Below, one piece after another: positions 1 to 7,996 of a stretch of 64,000 bases of DNA. The first letter of the stretch is position 1, and the number at the start of each line of letters is the position of its first letter. Origin of the DNA: Oryzomicrobium terrae (lineage in GTDB: Bacteria; Pseudomonadota; Gammaproteobacteria; Burkholderiales; Rhodocyclaceae); assembly GCF_008274805.1 (NCBI RefSeq), contig NZ_CP022579.1:2790001-2854000 (forward strand). Direction: 5' to 3'. The position numbers and the translations under genes are program-made. Under the pieces are notes generated by a model that did no database searches, was not told the origin of the DNA, and saw nothing but the letters and a program-made list of their open reading frames with translations.

Positions 1-318
1 AAACAGCGCCTGGCGCAGATTCTGTCGCCCGGCGTCGGCGCTGAGCTCGGGCCAGAACAGCCCGGCAAGAAACGTCCGGGACAACGGCATCTGCGGCTGC
101 ATTGCCAGGTAGGCAAGGAGTCCCTTGAGTTTTTCGTAACGGAACGCGGCTTGCCCAACGCCTCCGGCGACGATCGAAATCGTACCGAACAGAATGACGG
201 AAAGCTTATTTTCCTCTGCGCTACCGAAGCAGGCGGAAACACCGGCGGCAGGGCACCGCTCGCCCGGGGAATCGGGGCGATGGAACACACCTGTTTTTCC
301 CCGCAGGGCTGTCGTCAT
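1..318 (-). CDS. BTAD/SARP-type transcriptional regulator, N-terminal part (cut by window edge)
   Basis: The minus-strand frame is open from an ATG at 318 to the window edge (106 codons). From about residue 38 it reads KLSVILFGTISI, then YEKLKGLLAYLAMQP, then LAGLFWPELS and GRQNLRQALF. This is the usual start of the OmpR-like winged helix of BTAD/SARP activators: a short beta strand ending in LFG, then a helix with RRKARALLAYLA-like spacing, then a LWPD-like turn and a NLRQAL helix. The first ~37 residues are not part of the family pattern, so the true start could be later (GTG at 288). A GGCGGA sequence 8 nt before the ATG could be the ribosome site. The rest of the protein, perhaps with an AAA/TPR part, is outside the window. 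It sits after the pilus operon on the same strand, which makes a regulatory link possible but unproven. Confidence 0.6.
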   Translation of the reverse strand, partial: MTTALRGKTGVFHRPDSPGERCPAAGVSACFGSAEENKLSVILFGTISIVAGGVGQAAFRYEKLKGLLAYLAMQPQMPLSRTFLAGLFWPELSADAGRQNLRQALF

Positions 319-438
319 TGAAGAATTCCGCCGTATGGCCACGATCTAGGCAGACCGTAGCCAGTCCAATAATTGAGGCGTCATTCTATGGCAGCAAACA
401 TGCCAGATAAATACGACCTACCGCATACAACAAAAGCC

Positions 439-957
439 CTATTGCCCCAAGCGCCGCCAGGCATTCCAGACCCGTTCTGCATAGCGGCTATTCAACTCGG
501 GGGTACGTGAATGGTAATTACCCACGGCCCGCCAGAAGGTCTGGCGATCAAGGCCCGTCACATCGAAACGGGTAATTTCCCGGGAGAGCAGCCACGTCCC
601 AAAATGAATGTTGGCGCAGGAATGATCGCGAATCAGCCGAAAACTGCCGCCCCGGCGCTCGATCTCGGGTAGCCAGATAGAATTGATCTGCATCGGGCCG
701 ATATCGACACTACCGTTTCGATTGGACACGGTTTGCCCGACCTGCCCCCCTTCCACCATGAGGATGGCCCGGATCAAAGAGGCGGGAACCCGATGCCGTA
801 CCGCCGCTTCATGGATGCAGCCCTCCCACTCGGGACGAGGCTTGGCCCAGACGCTGGCGGAGATCAGGCAGCTCCCCAGGCCTAGACAAACGAGCAAACT
901 AAAAAGGGAGGGAGGCCGCCGGCCTCCCTCGATTCTCCGGGTCCAGTCAGAGATCAT
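439..957 (-). CDS. Small lytic transglycosylase (SLT domain), last gene of the MSHA-like operon
   Basis: A secreted peptidoglycan lytic transglycosylase of about 172 residues. The start chosen is the ATG at 957, one base after the mshN stop; the frame is open further upstream but overlaps mshN. A hydrophobic stretch (LFSLLVCLGLGSCLISASVWA) follows a basic N-terminus and looks like a signal peptide. The SLT fold is seen in AILMVEGGQ (probable catalytic Glu), DIGPMQIN and AVGNYHSRTP. Family members cut glycan strands to let envelope machines pass. As the last gene of the pilus operon it may open the wall for the pilus or secretin. It resembles the small pilus- and conjugation-linked transglycosylases rather than the large Slt70. 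Confidence 0.8.
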   Translation of the reverse strand: MISDWTRRIEGGRRPPSLFSLLVCLGLGSCLISASVWAKPRPEWEGCIHEAAVRHRVPASLIRAILMVEGGQVGQTVSNRNGSVDIGPMQINSIWLPEIERRGGSFRLIRDHSCANIHFGTWLLSREITRFDVTGLDRQTFWRAVGNYHSRTPELNSRYAERVWNAWRRLGQ

Positions 958-958
958 C

Positions 959-2335
959 TCAGCGCCCCAGACGCTGCTCCACATAGCGGCGCAGCGAGGC
1001 ATAGCGGGGAGCTTCGCCCGCCAATTGCAGGAAGCGGTTCCACTCTTCCTCCGCCACTGACTTGTTGCCCAGTGCCTGACGCGAGTACCCCAGGTTGAAC
1101 CAGACTTCCGGGGCCAGGGGCGTCAAGGTCCGCGCCTGCTCGAGGTAGACAACGGCGCGCGCATGATCACCGCGCTCCTGGGCCGCCAGCCCCCGGCTGA
1201 TCCAGATTTCTGCCACCCCAGGGTTGAGCTCCGCCGCCCGGGACAGATAATTCTCTGCTTCTGCGGCGCGCCCTTGGCCAAGCACCGCACGCCCCATCCA
1301 CCACCAGGCTTCCCAACGGCTGCCCGCTTCGAGCAGCAGGGGCCGCGTACGCTCTTCGACTTCACGCCATTGCCCGGCGCGAAAAGCCGCTCGAATCGGT
1401 TCGGCACGCCCATCGAAGCGGAAATCGTCACCACCAGCCGCCGGCGTCAAGGTGGTTGCCGGGGCTCCGGTAGAGGGCGCGGGAGCAGTAGTGGCGGCAA
1501 CGAATTTTTCCCCACTGGACGAAGGTTTCACCGTGGCCGCCTGGACAACTGGCGCATCGCCGTTGAGCGATTGGTTCAAACGGCTGACGGTAGTAATGGC
1601 CGCGCTCTTGATCCCGGTGATCTGGCGGACTGCGGCCAGATCATCCTTACGCTGCGCCGGCTCGGAGTTCACCACGGCGTAGAAGGCGTCCTGACCGCGG
1701 AACAATCCGCGCGTCAGGAAGGCACCTGGCAGATCGGCCAGTTTTTGCAGCGCTTTGTCTGCCGTAGGACGATCATAAAAGGCCGCCACGGCAATGAGAC
1801 GTTGCTGAGCGGACAGGCTGGCGACACCTTTATCCCATTCGGCCAGAGCCTGATCCGTTTTACCCGCGGCCCACAGCGCCTTGCCCGCAGCCAGCCATTC
1901 CGGCTGAGCCACATCCTTGGCGGAAGTGTCCGCCGCGGGAGCCGGCGTTGCAGTCGCAACGGTAGCGGCCTCCGGTTGAGACGGGGCGGCAACCGCATCC
2001 GCCGGGGGAACCGCTCCCGGCATCTGAGATGCTCGTGCATCCGCGGCAGAAGGAGCCAGGGACACGGGCTGCAACCCTGCCCCTGTTTCCTGGGCAGCCA
2101 CGGGTTTAGCGGTGCGCGCTGCCAGAGGCCCGTCATCGGGGGCGCCCCCCGGCGCCCCCCAATACAGGATACCGCCCGTCGCCAAGACCGCCGCCGAAAG
2201 GGCGACCGCCCCGGCCGGCAGCAGCCAGCTGCGCCGGCTGGCCGGGCGACCGAAGGCGCTTGCAGGCAGTGGCGTGGACAGCCCGGGGTTCTGAACTTGC
2301 TCCAGGCGGTGCAGGGTTTCTTCAATGATGCTCAT
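959..2335 (-). CDS. mshN: MSHA biogenesis protein MshN-like, TPR protein
   Basis: A membrane-anchored TPR protein of about 458 residues. The start is the ATG at 2335 (MSIIEETLHRLEQ); a longer frame reaching 2515 would overlap mshM. Residues 1-35 are cytoplasmic, 36-59 form one membrane helix (WLLPAGAVALSAAVLATGG), then comes an Ala/Pro-rich linker. The C-terminal third has tandem TPRs (for example WEAWWWMGRAVLGQGRAAEA, AEIWISRGLAAQERGDHARA and EVWFNLGYSRQALGNKSVAE). In MSHA systems MshN is encoded beside MshM and is thought to help pilus assembly in the periplasm. The call rests on architecture plus position between mshM and the transglycosylase gene. Confidence 0.8.
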   Translation of the reverse strand: MSIIEETLHRLEQVQNPGLSTPLPASAFGRPASRRSWLLPAGAVALSAAVLATGGILYWGAPGGAPDDGPLAARTAKPVAAQETGAGLQPVSLAPSAADARASQMPGAVPPADAVAAPSQPEAATVATATPAPAADTSAKDVAQPEWLAAGKALWAAGKTDQALAEWDKGVASLSAQQRLIAVAAFYDRPTADKALQKLADLPGAFLTRGLFRGQDAFYAVVNSEPAQRKDDLAAVRQITGIKSAAITTVSRLNQSLNGDAPVVQAATVKPSSSGEKFVAATTAPAPSTGAPATTLTPAAGGDDFRFDGRAEPIRAAFRAGQWREVEERTRPLLLEAGSRWEAWWWMGRAVLGQGRAAEAENYLSRAAELNPGVAEIWISRGLAAQERGDHARAVVYLEQARTLTPLAPEVWFNLGYSRQALGNKSVAEEEWNRFLQLAGEAPRYASLRRYVEQRLGR

Positions 2336-2378
2336 GAACGTGGATTCCGAAAGAACCGTACAGGGGTCGGTCAGACGA

Positions 2379-3230
2379 TCAGCGGCCGAAGCCGGTGACT
2401 TCACGGGCGGCGGTGCGCACCATGGCCCGGGTGACCTCGTGGGAGCCCCGGGCAAAGGCCAACAGCACCGCCCGATCACAGATCTGGTTGATGCGCCGGG
2501 GCACTCCCCGGGCATACCAGTGCACGGCCAGCAGGGCCGTGCGCGAAAATTGGAATACGCCGGTAGAGCGGGCCGTGTTCATGCGATGCCGTACGTACTC
2601 CCCGGTCTCCAGCCAACCGAACGGCTTGAGCCGATGCCAGATGCTGATACGTTGGCGCAGAGCGCGCATTTCCGAAGTGCCAAGCATGCTTTCCAACTCG
2701 GTTTGACCGAACAGCATCAAGGAGATCAGCTTGCGCTGCTCGGTTTCCAGGTTGGAGAGCAGGCGCAAGCCTTCCAGCAGGCGGGGCGTCATGCCATGCG
2801 CCTCGTCGACGATCAAGGCCACCCGGATCTGCTGCTCGGCGAAGCGCACCAGGGTGGCATACATCAGGTCGTGCAACTCGCCTTCCGAAGTTACCGGCGC
2901 TTGTTCTCCGGTCAGATCCCGATAGATGCCGGCGAGAAGATCGCCGTAACTCTGCGCCGGGTTGAACACATAGGCAGTGCGGACCTGCTCCCCGGCCAGT
3001 TGGCGCATGAAATAACGGCACACCAGGGTCTTGCCCAGCCCAACTTCACCGGTAAGCAGGGTGAAGCCGCCGGTCATCAAGCCATAGCGCAAGTGGCTAA
3101 GGGCTGTCAGGTACTGGCTGTGGGGAAAGAACAGGTCCGTATCCGGCGTGATGCGGAACGGGGCCCGATGAAACCCCAGGGCCTGGTACACCGCATCCAG
3201 CTCGGGCAGGGAAGCAGACATGGCGGACAT
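2379..3230 (-). CDS. mshM: MSHA biogenesis AAA ATPase MshM (ExeA-like)
   Basis: A 283-residue AAA ATPase. The Walker A motif is GEVGLGKT (residues 61-68) and the Walker B motif is LIVDEAH (about 139-145). The N-terminal YQALGFHRAPFRITPD and LTALSHLRYGLMTGG patterns are typical of the ExeA/MshM family. ExeA works with a peptidoglycan-binding partner to place the type II secretin in the cell wall, so MshM probably has a similar role for MshL, encoded just upstream. The start is the first ATG; a second ATG three codons later is also possible. It is 9 bp from the mshL stop, in the same operon. Confidence 0.9.
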   Translation of the reverse strand: MSAMSASLPELDAVYQALGFHRAPFRITPDTDLFFPHSQYLTALSHLRYGLMTGGFTLLTGEVGLGKTLVCRYFMRQLAGEQVRTAYVFNPAQSYGDLLAGIYRDLTGEQAPVTSEGELHDLMYATLVRFAEQQIRVALIVDEAHGMTPRLLEGLRLLSNLETEQRKLISLMLFGQTELESMLGTSEMRALRQRISIWHRLKPFGWLETGEYVRHRMNTARSTGVFQFSRTALLAVHWYARGVPRRINQICDRAVLLAFARGSHEVTRAMVRTAAREVTGFGR

Positions 3231-3239
3231 GGAGTCTCG

Positions 3240-4823
3240 TTACTGCACGATGTAGGGGGTGAGGATGACCACCAACTCGCGGCGGCTGAGGGATTTATAG
3301 GTTGTGCCAAAGAGATTGCGAACCCCGGGAACATCTCCCAAGCCAGGTACGGCACGATTCGTTTCCTCTTCGACCTCCTGGATCAAACCACCGATGATCA
3401 CCGTTTCCCCATCGCCAACGCGAACCATGGTGGAGGTCTGTTTGACATCCAGCCTGGGCGCATTGGACTTACCGTCCGGAGAAACATCGACCCCGGAAAT
3501 CCGGGTAATGACGGGGGACACATCCATGGCAATACGCCCATTGACCGAAATCTGCGGCGTCAGGCTCAGGACCAAGCCCTCGGTAATGGTCGTCGGGGTA
3601 GTTGTGGTGGAGATTACCGGCGTTCCCCCGGCAACCGGAGTCAGCACCGTCTGGGTGGTGAAGAAGGTCCGCTCAGTGCCCGAGCGGACAATGGCCGATT
3701 GGTTGTTGAGGGTCCGGATCCGGGGCTGGGAAACCACCTTCACGTCCCCCTGCTGTTGCAATGCCCGGATCACCACATCCATGTCGTTAACCAGGAAGGA
3801 CTTGGGGAACACCTTGCTATACAAGGCTGCGGCCGTCAGCGGGGGGACATTGGAGCCCGCGGCCGAAGTGGTGAAGTTAGTCGCCGAGCCGACCTTCAGG
3901 GCACCGAAATTGATCTGATTCCAGTCGATCCCCAGGGAACGGTCCGAATTCAAACCGACTTCCACGATGCGCACGTCAATGAAAACCTGGCGACCGATGT
4001 TTTCGTGGAGTTGCTTGAGGTAATCCTCGACCGCCCGCATCCGGGTCCGGGTCGAAGTAACCTGCACCGTGCCGGACAGGCGGTTGATGATCAACCGGCC
4101 CTCTTTTTCCTTGAGGGGTTTGATACTGGTGGTAGTGGTGTTAGCAACCCGATCCAGGGTCGTCACCGTTTCCATGGGCGGCGCCTGCTCGTCGGTGCTA
4201 TCCGCACGCCCTTTGGTCAGGATGTCTTCAAGCTGGCTTTCCAGCTCACTCCAGAAATTGATCGTGTCCGACTTGGACAGACCCGCCCGGGTAGTATCTC
4301 CGCCACCCCCACCACCGGTAGAGGTCGAGGACGTGGTAGTGGTGGAGTTCCCCGTCCGGGTCAGGCGCAGATAATCCACGTTGAAGGTTTTGGTTTGCAG
4401 GCGGGTCACCCGCAGCAAGCCATCGTCCCATTCCCAGGACAAACCATTGACTTCGAGCAAGGCTTCCAGCGCCTTGTCGAGCGGCAGATTGCGAAAGTCC
4501 GCCGTCACCTGACCCCGAACATCCCGGTCAATACTCACATTGATGCCATAGACCTGGGCAAACTGGGCCATGGCCAACTCAACCGGCAGACCGCGGGCGC
4601 GGAAGGTGTACAACTTGCGCGCAGCAACAGGGGTAGCCACTGCAGGCTCAGGCATACGCGCATCCAGTCCCAACTCGCCAGCGGGTTTTGCATCGACAAC
4701 AGGCGGTGTTTTTGCACGCTGCAACTCTTCCTGACTGAAGAGTGACGGACGTTCGGGAAGACGAGGGGTCGTGCAGCCCGCAACGACCAAGGCCAGGACG
4801 GGGAGCGTTACATACGTTCTCAT
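3240..4823 (-). CDS. mshL: MSHA outer-membrane secretin MshL
   Basis: A secretin of 527 residues that forms the outer-membrane pore for the pilus. The N-terminus is a lipoprotein signal (LALVVAGC, lipobox Cys17). Next come the STN-like segment around 80-150 (VELAMAQFAQVYGINVSIDR, NLPLDKALEALLEVNGLSW), a Ser/Thr/Gly-rich low-complexity loop near 165-180, the secretin N domains, and the C-terminal secretin barrel with VVSQPRIRTLNNQSA and VGDGETVIIGGLIQ. It ends in ELVVILTPYIV, the usual secretin C-terminus. It lies between mshK and mshM, its canonical order. Confidence 0.93.
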   Translation of the reverse strand: MRTYVTLPVLALVVAGCTTPRLPERPSLFSQEELQRAKTPPVVDAKPAGELGLDARMPEPAVATPVAARKLYTFRARGLPVELAMAQFAQVYGINVSIDRDVRGQVTADFRNLPLDKALEALLEVNGLSWEWDDGLLRVTRLQTKTFNVDYLRLTRTGNSTTTTSSTSTGGGGGGDTTRAGLSKSDTINFWSELESQLEDILTKGRADSTDEQAPPMETVTTLDRVANTTTTSIKPLKEKEGRLIINRLSGTVQVTSTRTRMRAVEDYLKQLHENIGRQVFIDVRIVEVGLNSDRSLGIDWNQINFGALKVGSATNFTTSAAGSNVPPLTAAALYSKVFPKSFLVNDMDVVIRALQQQGDVKVVSQPRIRTLNNQSAIVRSGTERTFFTTQTVLTPVAGGTPVISTTTTPTTITEGLVLSLTPQISVNGRIAMDVSPVITRISGVDVSPDGKSNAPRLDVKQTSTMVRVGDGETVIIGGLIQEVEEETNRAVPGLGDVPGVRNLFGTTYKSLSRRELVVILTPYIVQ

Positions 4824-4851
4824 TATGATTCAATCCCTTGCATGCTAAATA

Positions 4852-5415
4852 TCAGAGGCGGTCCAGCAGGCGGCGGTACTGCCGCTCCAGCTCGTCCGAG
4901 GAAAGAGGCGGCTGGGAAGGCACACCAGCATCGACCCGACGTTTTGGTGGCAGCAAAGGCAGACTGGCCAATCCCGCACCATCCAGACGCAGCACCTCCC
5001 GCCCTTGGGCACCGAGCAGGACCACCCGATCATCGGTGATGCGCTGTACCCGATAGCCTTTGATCACATTGCCTTCGAACACCAGATCGCTATCGATCAC
5101 CGCTGCTCGCTTATCAGGGGTCACCAGCACCGAGCGCAAACGCAGACGCTCCCCTGCCGAACGGTTGTTTTCCACTTCAGGGGGGGGAACGAAGCGGTCC
5201 ACAACTTCACTCGGCATCAACGCGGAAAGCCGTAGCGGCGCAGCCTCCCGCTCCTCTCCCTGCGCGTGTAAATCGCGGACTCCGGGGGGGATCGAAATAC
5301 GCGTCATGGCGATGGTTTCAGGAGTATTGGCAATCAACCCGTCAACCCAGGGAGCCAGCCAATAGCCTCCTCCGACCAGAACCGGAACGATGGCAAAAGG
5401 AATGAACGCTTGCAT
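4852..5415 (-). CDS. mshK: MshK-like pilus assembly protein
   Basis: A 187-residue protein with one N-terminal membrane helix (FIPFAIVPVLVGGGYWLAPW). Its periplasmic C-terminal part reads LRSVLVTPDKRAAVIDSDLV, then VIKGYRVQRITDDRVVLLG. That pattern, a repeated beta segment ending in V.RI....V.L, is shared by MshK and GspB-type proteins that help secretins assemble. The assignment rests on this pattern and on position between mshJ and mshL. The C-terminal ~45 residues are charged and probably form a helix. The sequence is not conserved enough for me to be certain of the name. Confidence 0.65.
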   Translation of the reverse strand: MQAFIPFAIVPVLVGGGYWLAPWVDGLIANTPETIAMTRISIPPGVRDLHAQGEEREAAPLRLSALMPSEVVDRFVPPPEVENNRSAGERLRLRSVLVTPDKRAAVIDSDLVFEGNVIKGYRVQRITDDRVVLLGAQGREVLRLDGAGLASLPLLPPKRRVDAGVPSQPPLSSDELERQYRRLLDRL

Positions 5416-5459
5416 GAACGAATCTCTCAGGCGGTATCGACGTACTAGGATCGGCCGGG

Positions 5460-5915
5460 TCAGTGGGTGAAGATCTTTTCACCCTGAAAACTCAGGGTGA
5501 GCGTTGCGCCAGGCTGGCCGCGATCCGTGCTGCGCTCCTGTTCCTCGCCCCGAGCCGGGCCCTTCTCTTGCCAGGCCAATTCAAAGCTGCGCAGCAAGAG
5601 GAAGCCATCGCCTTCGTATGCGCGGGTGAGCAAGGATTGCAGGCGCGGCAGCTCATTCGGCGCAAACGATGTGGTCAAGGACACCCGCTCATGTCGAGCG
5701 ATCCCACCGTCCTGACCAAGGCGGGAACGGGCGTTTTCATACTGCTCGACGCTGCGCCTCAGTTCCTTCAAGTCCTGACTTGCCATGGACAGGGAATCCC
5801 GCTCCTGGTGCAAAGCCCCAATCCGGGCCTCACCGAGCCGATAGGCGAACAACGCGGCCGCCAAGGCAAGGCTCACGGACAGCAGCAGCAACGTAAGTTT
5901 TCGTTGTAGGGTCAT
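5460..5915 (-). CDS. mshJ: MshJ-like (PilO/GspM-type) inner-membrane protein
   Basis: A 151-residue bitopic protein: a short basic N-terminus, a membrane helix at about 6-25 (KLTLLLLSVSLALAAALFAY), a charged coiled-coil region (about 27-70), and a small periplasmic domain. This is the plan of PilO, GspM and MshJ, which form the inner-membrane alignment complex with the PilN-like part of MshI. It is short for the family. Its place, after the minor pilin and before mshK and mshL, matches the canonical I-J-K-L order except that mshI is elsewhere. Confidence 0.6.
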   Translation of the reverse strand: MTLQRKLTLLLLSVSLALAAALFAYRLGEARIGALHQERDSLSMASQDLKELRRSVEQYENARSRLGQDGGIARHERVSLTTSFAPNELPRLQSLLTRAYEGDGFLLLRSFELAWQEKGPARGEEQERSTDRGQPGATLTLSFQGEKIFTH

Positions 5916-5962
5916 GACGACTCCGGATTAACTTGGCAAACCAGATTTAAAAACGTGGTTAC

Positions 5963-6763
5963 TCAATTGCATTTGGCTGCTGCACGCAGCTCTTGCAGGG
6001 TTACCGTCTCGACCAGATCGTCGTAGATATCGACATGACGACGAGCCGGGTTTTCAAAGATGCGATCCGAAACACCCGAACCATTGGGGAGATTGAGGTT
6101 TTGATTCACCAGGCGAGTCGCCAGGTTTTCACCTTCACCGTTCGTGCCAGGTCGATTGGCACCTGTCCCGACCAAAAGAAAGGCAACGGGGGTCGTGTTG
6201 GTGCAATAAGTCCCGTAAGAAGCCAGGTTGTCTTGGTCAGGAGTGCCAAGGCAAATCCGTGGACCGGCGATGACCGCGGGAGAGCTGGTAGCTAACGTAA
6301 TGGCCGTATCGAGCCGATTGCACAGACCGCTGACATCGGGAGCAGTGGTTCTTCCAGGGCTGCCGACTGCGGTCAGGTCGATGTTGTTTGCCGCGTCGTT
6401 GAGCACGTCGTAGACGAAACCACTGCCACGACCATCCGACCAGCGCACCCCCAGCGGCTCCAGCGTTTGCTTCGCATCGCAGTTCGAGCCAGTCGCCGAA
6501 ACAGCACCGGCCGCATTGCGGCAAACGGGGAGCTGCCCGGTAGCCAGGACCTGACCGATCAAGGCCTGCTTCAAGGTCCGCAGCATCCGCCGATCGTCGT
6601 CCGCCATGGTCTTTTGATGAAGGAAACTGGCGCTGGGTGCAGCAAAGGCCACCATGATCCCGAACACGATGAAGACAAACGCCAACTCAAGCAGGGTGAA
6701 CCCGGTCTGCGCAGCGCGAATCTTCTGCGTACGGCTTTTCCGACTCCCAATATGGTGCGTCAT
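5963..6763 (-). CDS. Type IV prepilin-like protein (minor pilin of the MSHA-like system)
   Basis: A 266-residue prepilin with a basic leader ending in RAAQTG, a predicted cleavage before FTLLELAF (Gly21/Phe22), Glu at +5 of the mature chain, and a hydrophobic helix (FVFIVFGIMVAFAAP). Four Cys residues lie in the body. The start ATG overlaps the mshG stop by one base (TAATG), and GGAGG upstream supports it. Its size and its position inside the operon suggest a minor or tip pilin like MshC/MshD/MshO rather than the main subunit. No prepilin peptidase gene is in the window, so processing would rely on PilD encoded elsewhere. Confidence 0.85.
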   Translation of the reverse strand: MTHHIGSRKSRTQKIRAAQTGFTLLELAFVFIVFGIMVAFAAPSASFLHQKTMADDDRRMLRTLKQALIGQVLATGQLPVCRNAAGAVSATGSNCDAKQTLEPLGVRWSDGRGSGFVYDVLNDAANNIDLTAVGSPGRTTAPDVSGLCNRLDTAITLATSSPAVIAGPRICLGTPDQDNLASYGTYCTNTTPVAFLLVGTGANRPGTNGEGENLATRLVNQNLNLPNGSGVSDRIFENPARRHVDIYDDLVETVTLQELRAAAKCN

Positions 6764-7989
6764 TACTGCCCCCCTCCAAGATTTGCGAGCATGTCGGACA
6801 GGATCGAGTAGATGGGTCCCATCATGGCCACCACGAAGAAAATGAAGAAGACGCCCATCAGCAGAATCAGCAGCGGTTCGATGGCCTTGGTCAGCAACTC
6901 CACGCTGGCGCGAACCCGTTGTAGGTACATGCCGGCCAGCTTGCGCAACTGCTCTTCCAGGGCGCCGGTCTGCTCACCAATGGCGATCATGCGGATATCC
7001 AAGGGCTGGAAAATGGAGGTTCGCTGAAACGCCTCCTTGAGGGACAAACCCAGGCGCAAGAATTCCGGAATGCGCTTGATGCGCGCACGGAAATAGCGGT
7101 TGTGGGCAGTATCGACCAAGCGCCCCACAGCCTCGGTAATCGGCACGCCGGCCCCGTACACAAGCGCCAAGTACTGGAAATAAAACGCCTCCTGGGCGTT
7201 ACGCACCACCGGGCCGATGACGGGAAAATCCCAAAGAAAACGGTCGACAACCACACGAAAATCCCGCTGCCGACGCGCCATGGAAAAGCCCACGGGAAGC
7301 AGTACCAACCCCAGAACCACCCAGATCCATTCGGACGAGAAGAAATCGCTCAGCGCGATCATGGCCCGGGTTGTCGCTGGCAACTCAATGCCCATGGTCT
7401 TGTAGACAGCCGCCAATTTCGGCACCACCACGGCCATCCAAAAAATGCCGGTAGCTACCAGCACGCTGAGGCTGAAGGCCGGATAGACCATGGCGCGCTT
7501 GGTCGCCGATTTGATTTCCTCGATCCGGCTCAGGTAGTCCGATGCATCCTTGAGCATTTGGTCGAGATTGCCGCTGACTTCGCCCAACTGGGCCATGCTG
7601 ACCACGACATCGGGGAACTGCTCGGTACGCCGCATCGCCTCGGACAACGACAGGCCGGTTAGCAGGCTTTTGCGCAGCGTATCGGCGGTATGACGCATCA
7701 ATCCATTGCGCGACCCACGGGAAAGGTCGGCCAGCGCAGTTTGCAAATCAAGACCACCCTGAATATAGAGAGCAAGGTAACTGCACAACTCGATCACCTG
7801 GGCAATTCGCAGGCGTCCGCGCAGGGTATGCAGCACCTGCTCGGCGAAACCAGGCAGTTCGTAGAACTTGTCCAGGTGCTCGCCGCGCTTCTCCAGTTCT
7901 TCGTAGAGCACCCCCAAGTGATCGTAGGTGCCGGAGCGCCATGCCACCGCACCTTCGCTGGTCACGCAGGAATAAATGATGTAAGGCAT
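6763..7989 (-). CDS. mshG: MSHA platform protein MshG (type II secretion F family)
   Basis: A 408-residue polytopic inner-membrane protein of the GspF/PilC/MshG family, the platform on which MshE drives pilus assembly. It has two GspF repeats, about 70-195 and 270-395, each with a soluble helical bundle (LCSYLALYIQGGLDLQTALAD; FYFQYLALVYGAGVPITEAV) followed by membrane helices (AFSLSVLVATGIFWMAVVVP; EPLLILLMGVFFIFFVVAMM). It lies between mshE (7-bp gap) and the minor pilin, as in the canonical E-G order. Confidence 0.92.
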   Translation of the reverse strand: MPYIIYSCVTSEGAVAWRSGTYDHLGVLYEELEKRGEHLDKFYELPGFAEQVLHTLRGRLRIAQVIELCSYLALYIQGGLDLQTALADLSRGSRNGLMRHTADTLRKSLLTGLSLSEAMRRTEQFPDVVVSMAQLGEVSGNLDQMLKDASDYLSRIEEIKSATKRAMVYPAFSLSVLVATGIFWMAVVVPKLAAVYKTMGIELPATTRAMIALSDFFSSEWIWVVLGLVLLPVGFSMARRQRDFRVVVDRFLWDFPVIGPVVRNAQEAFYFQYLALVYGAGVPITEAVGRLVDTAHNRYFRARIKRIPEFLRLGLSLKEAFQRTSIFQPLDIRMIAIGEQTGALEEQLRKLAGMYLQRVRASVELLTKAIEPLLILLMGVFFIFFVVAMMGPIYSILSDMLANLGGGQ

Positions 7990-7996
7990 GGCCGTC

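Noticed and set aside
2325-4745. 806-codon plus-strand frame opposite mshM and mshL
   Set aside because: Both pilus genes are complete with family motifs; the antisense product is low-complexity Gly/Gln/His-rich.
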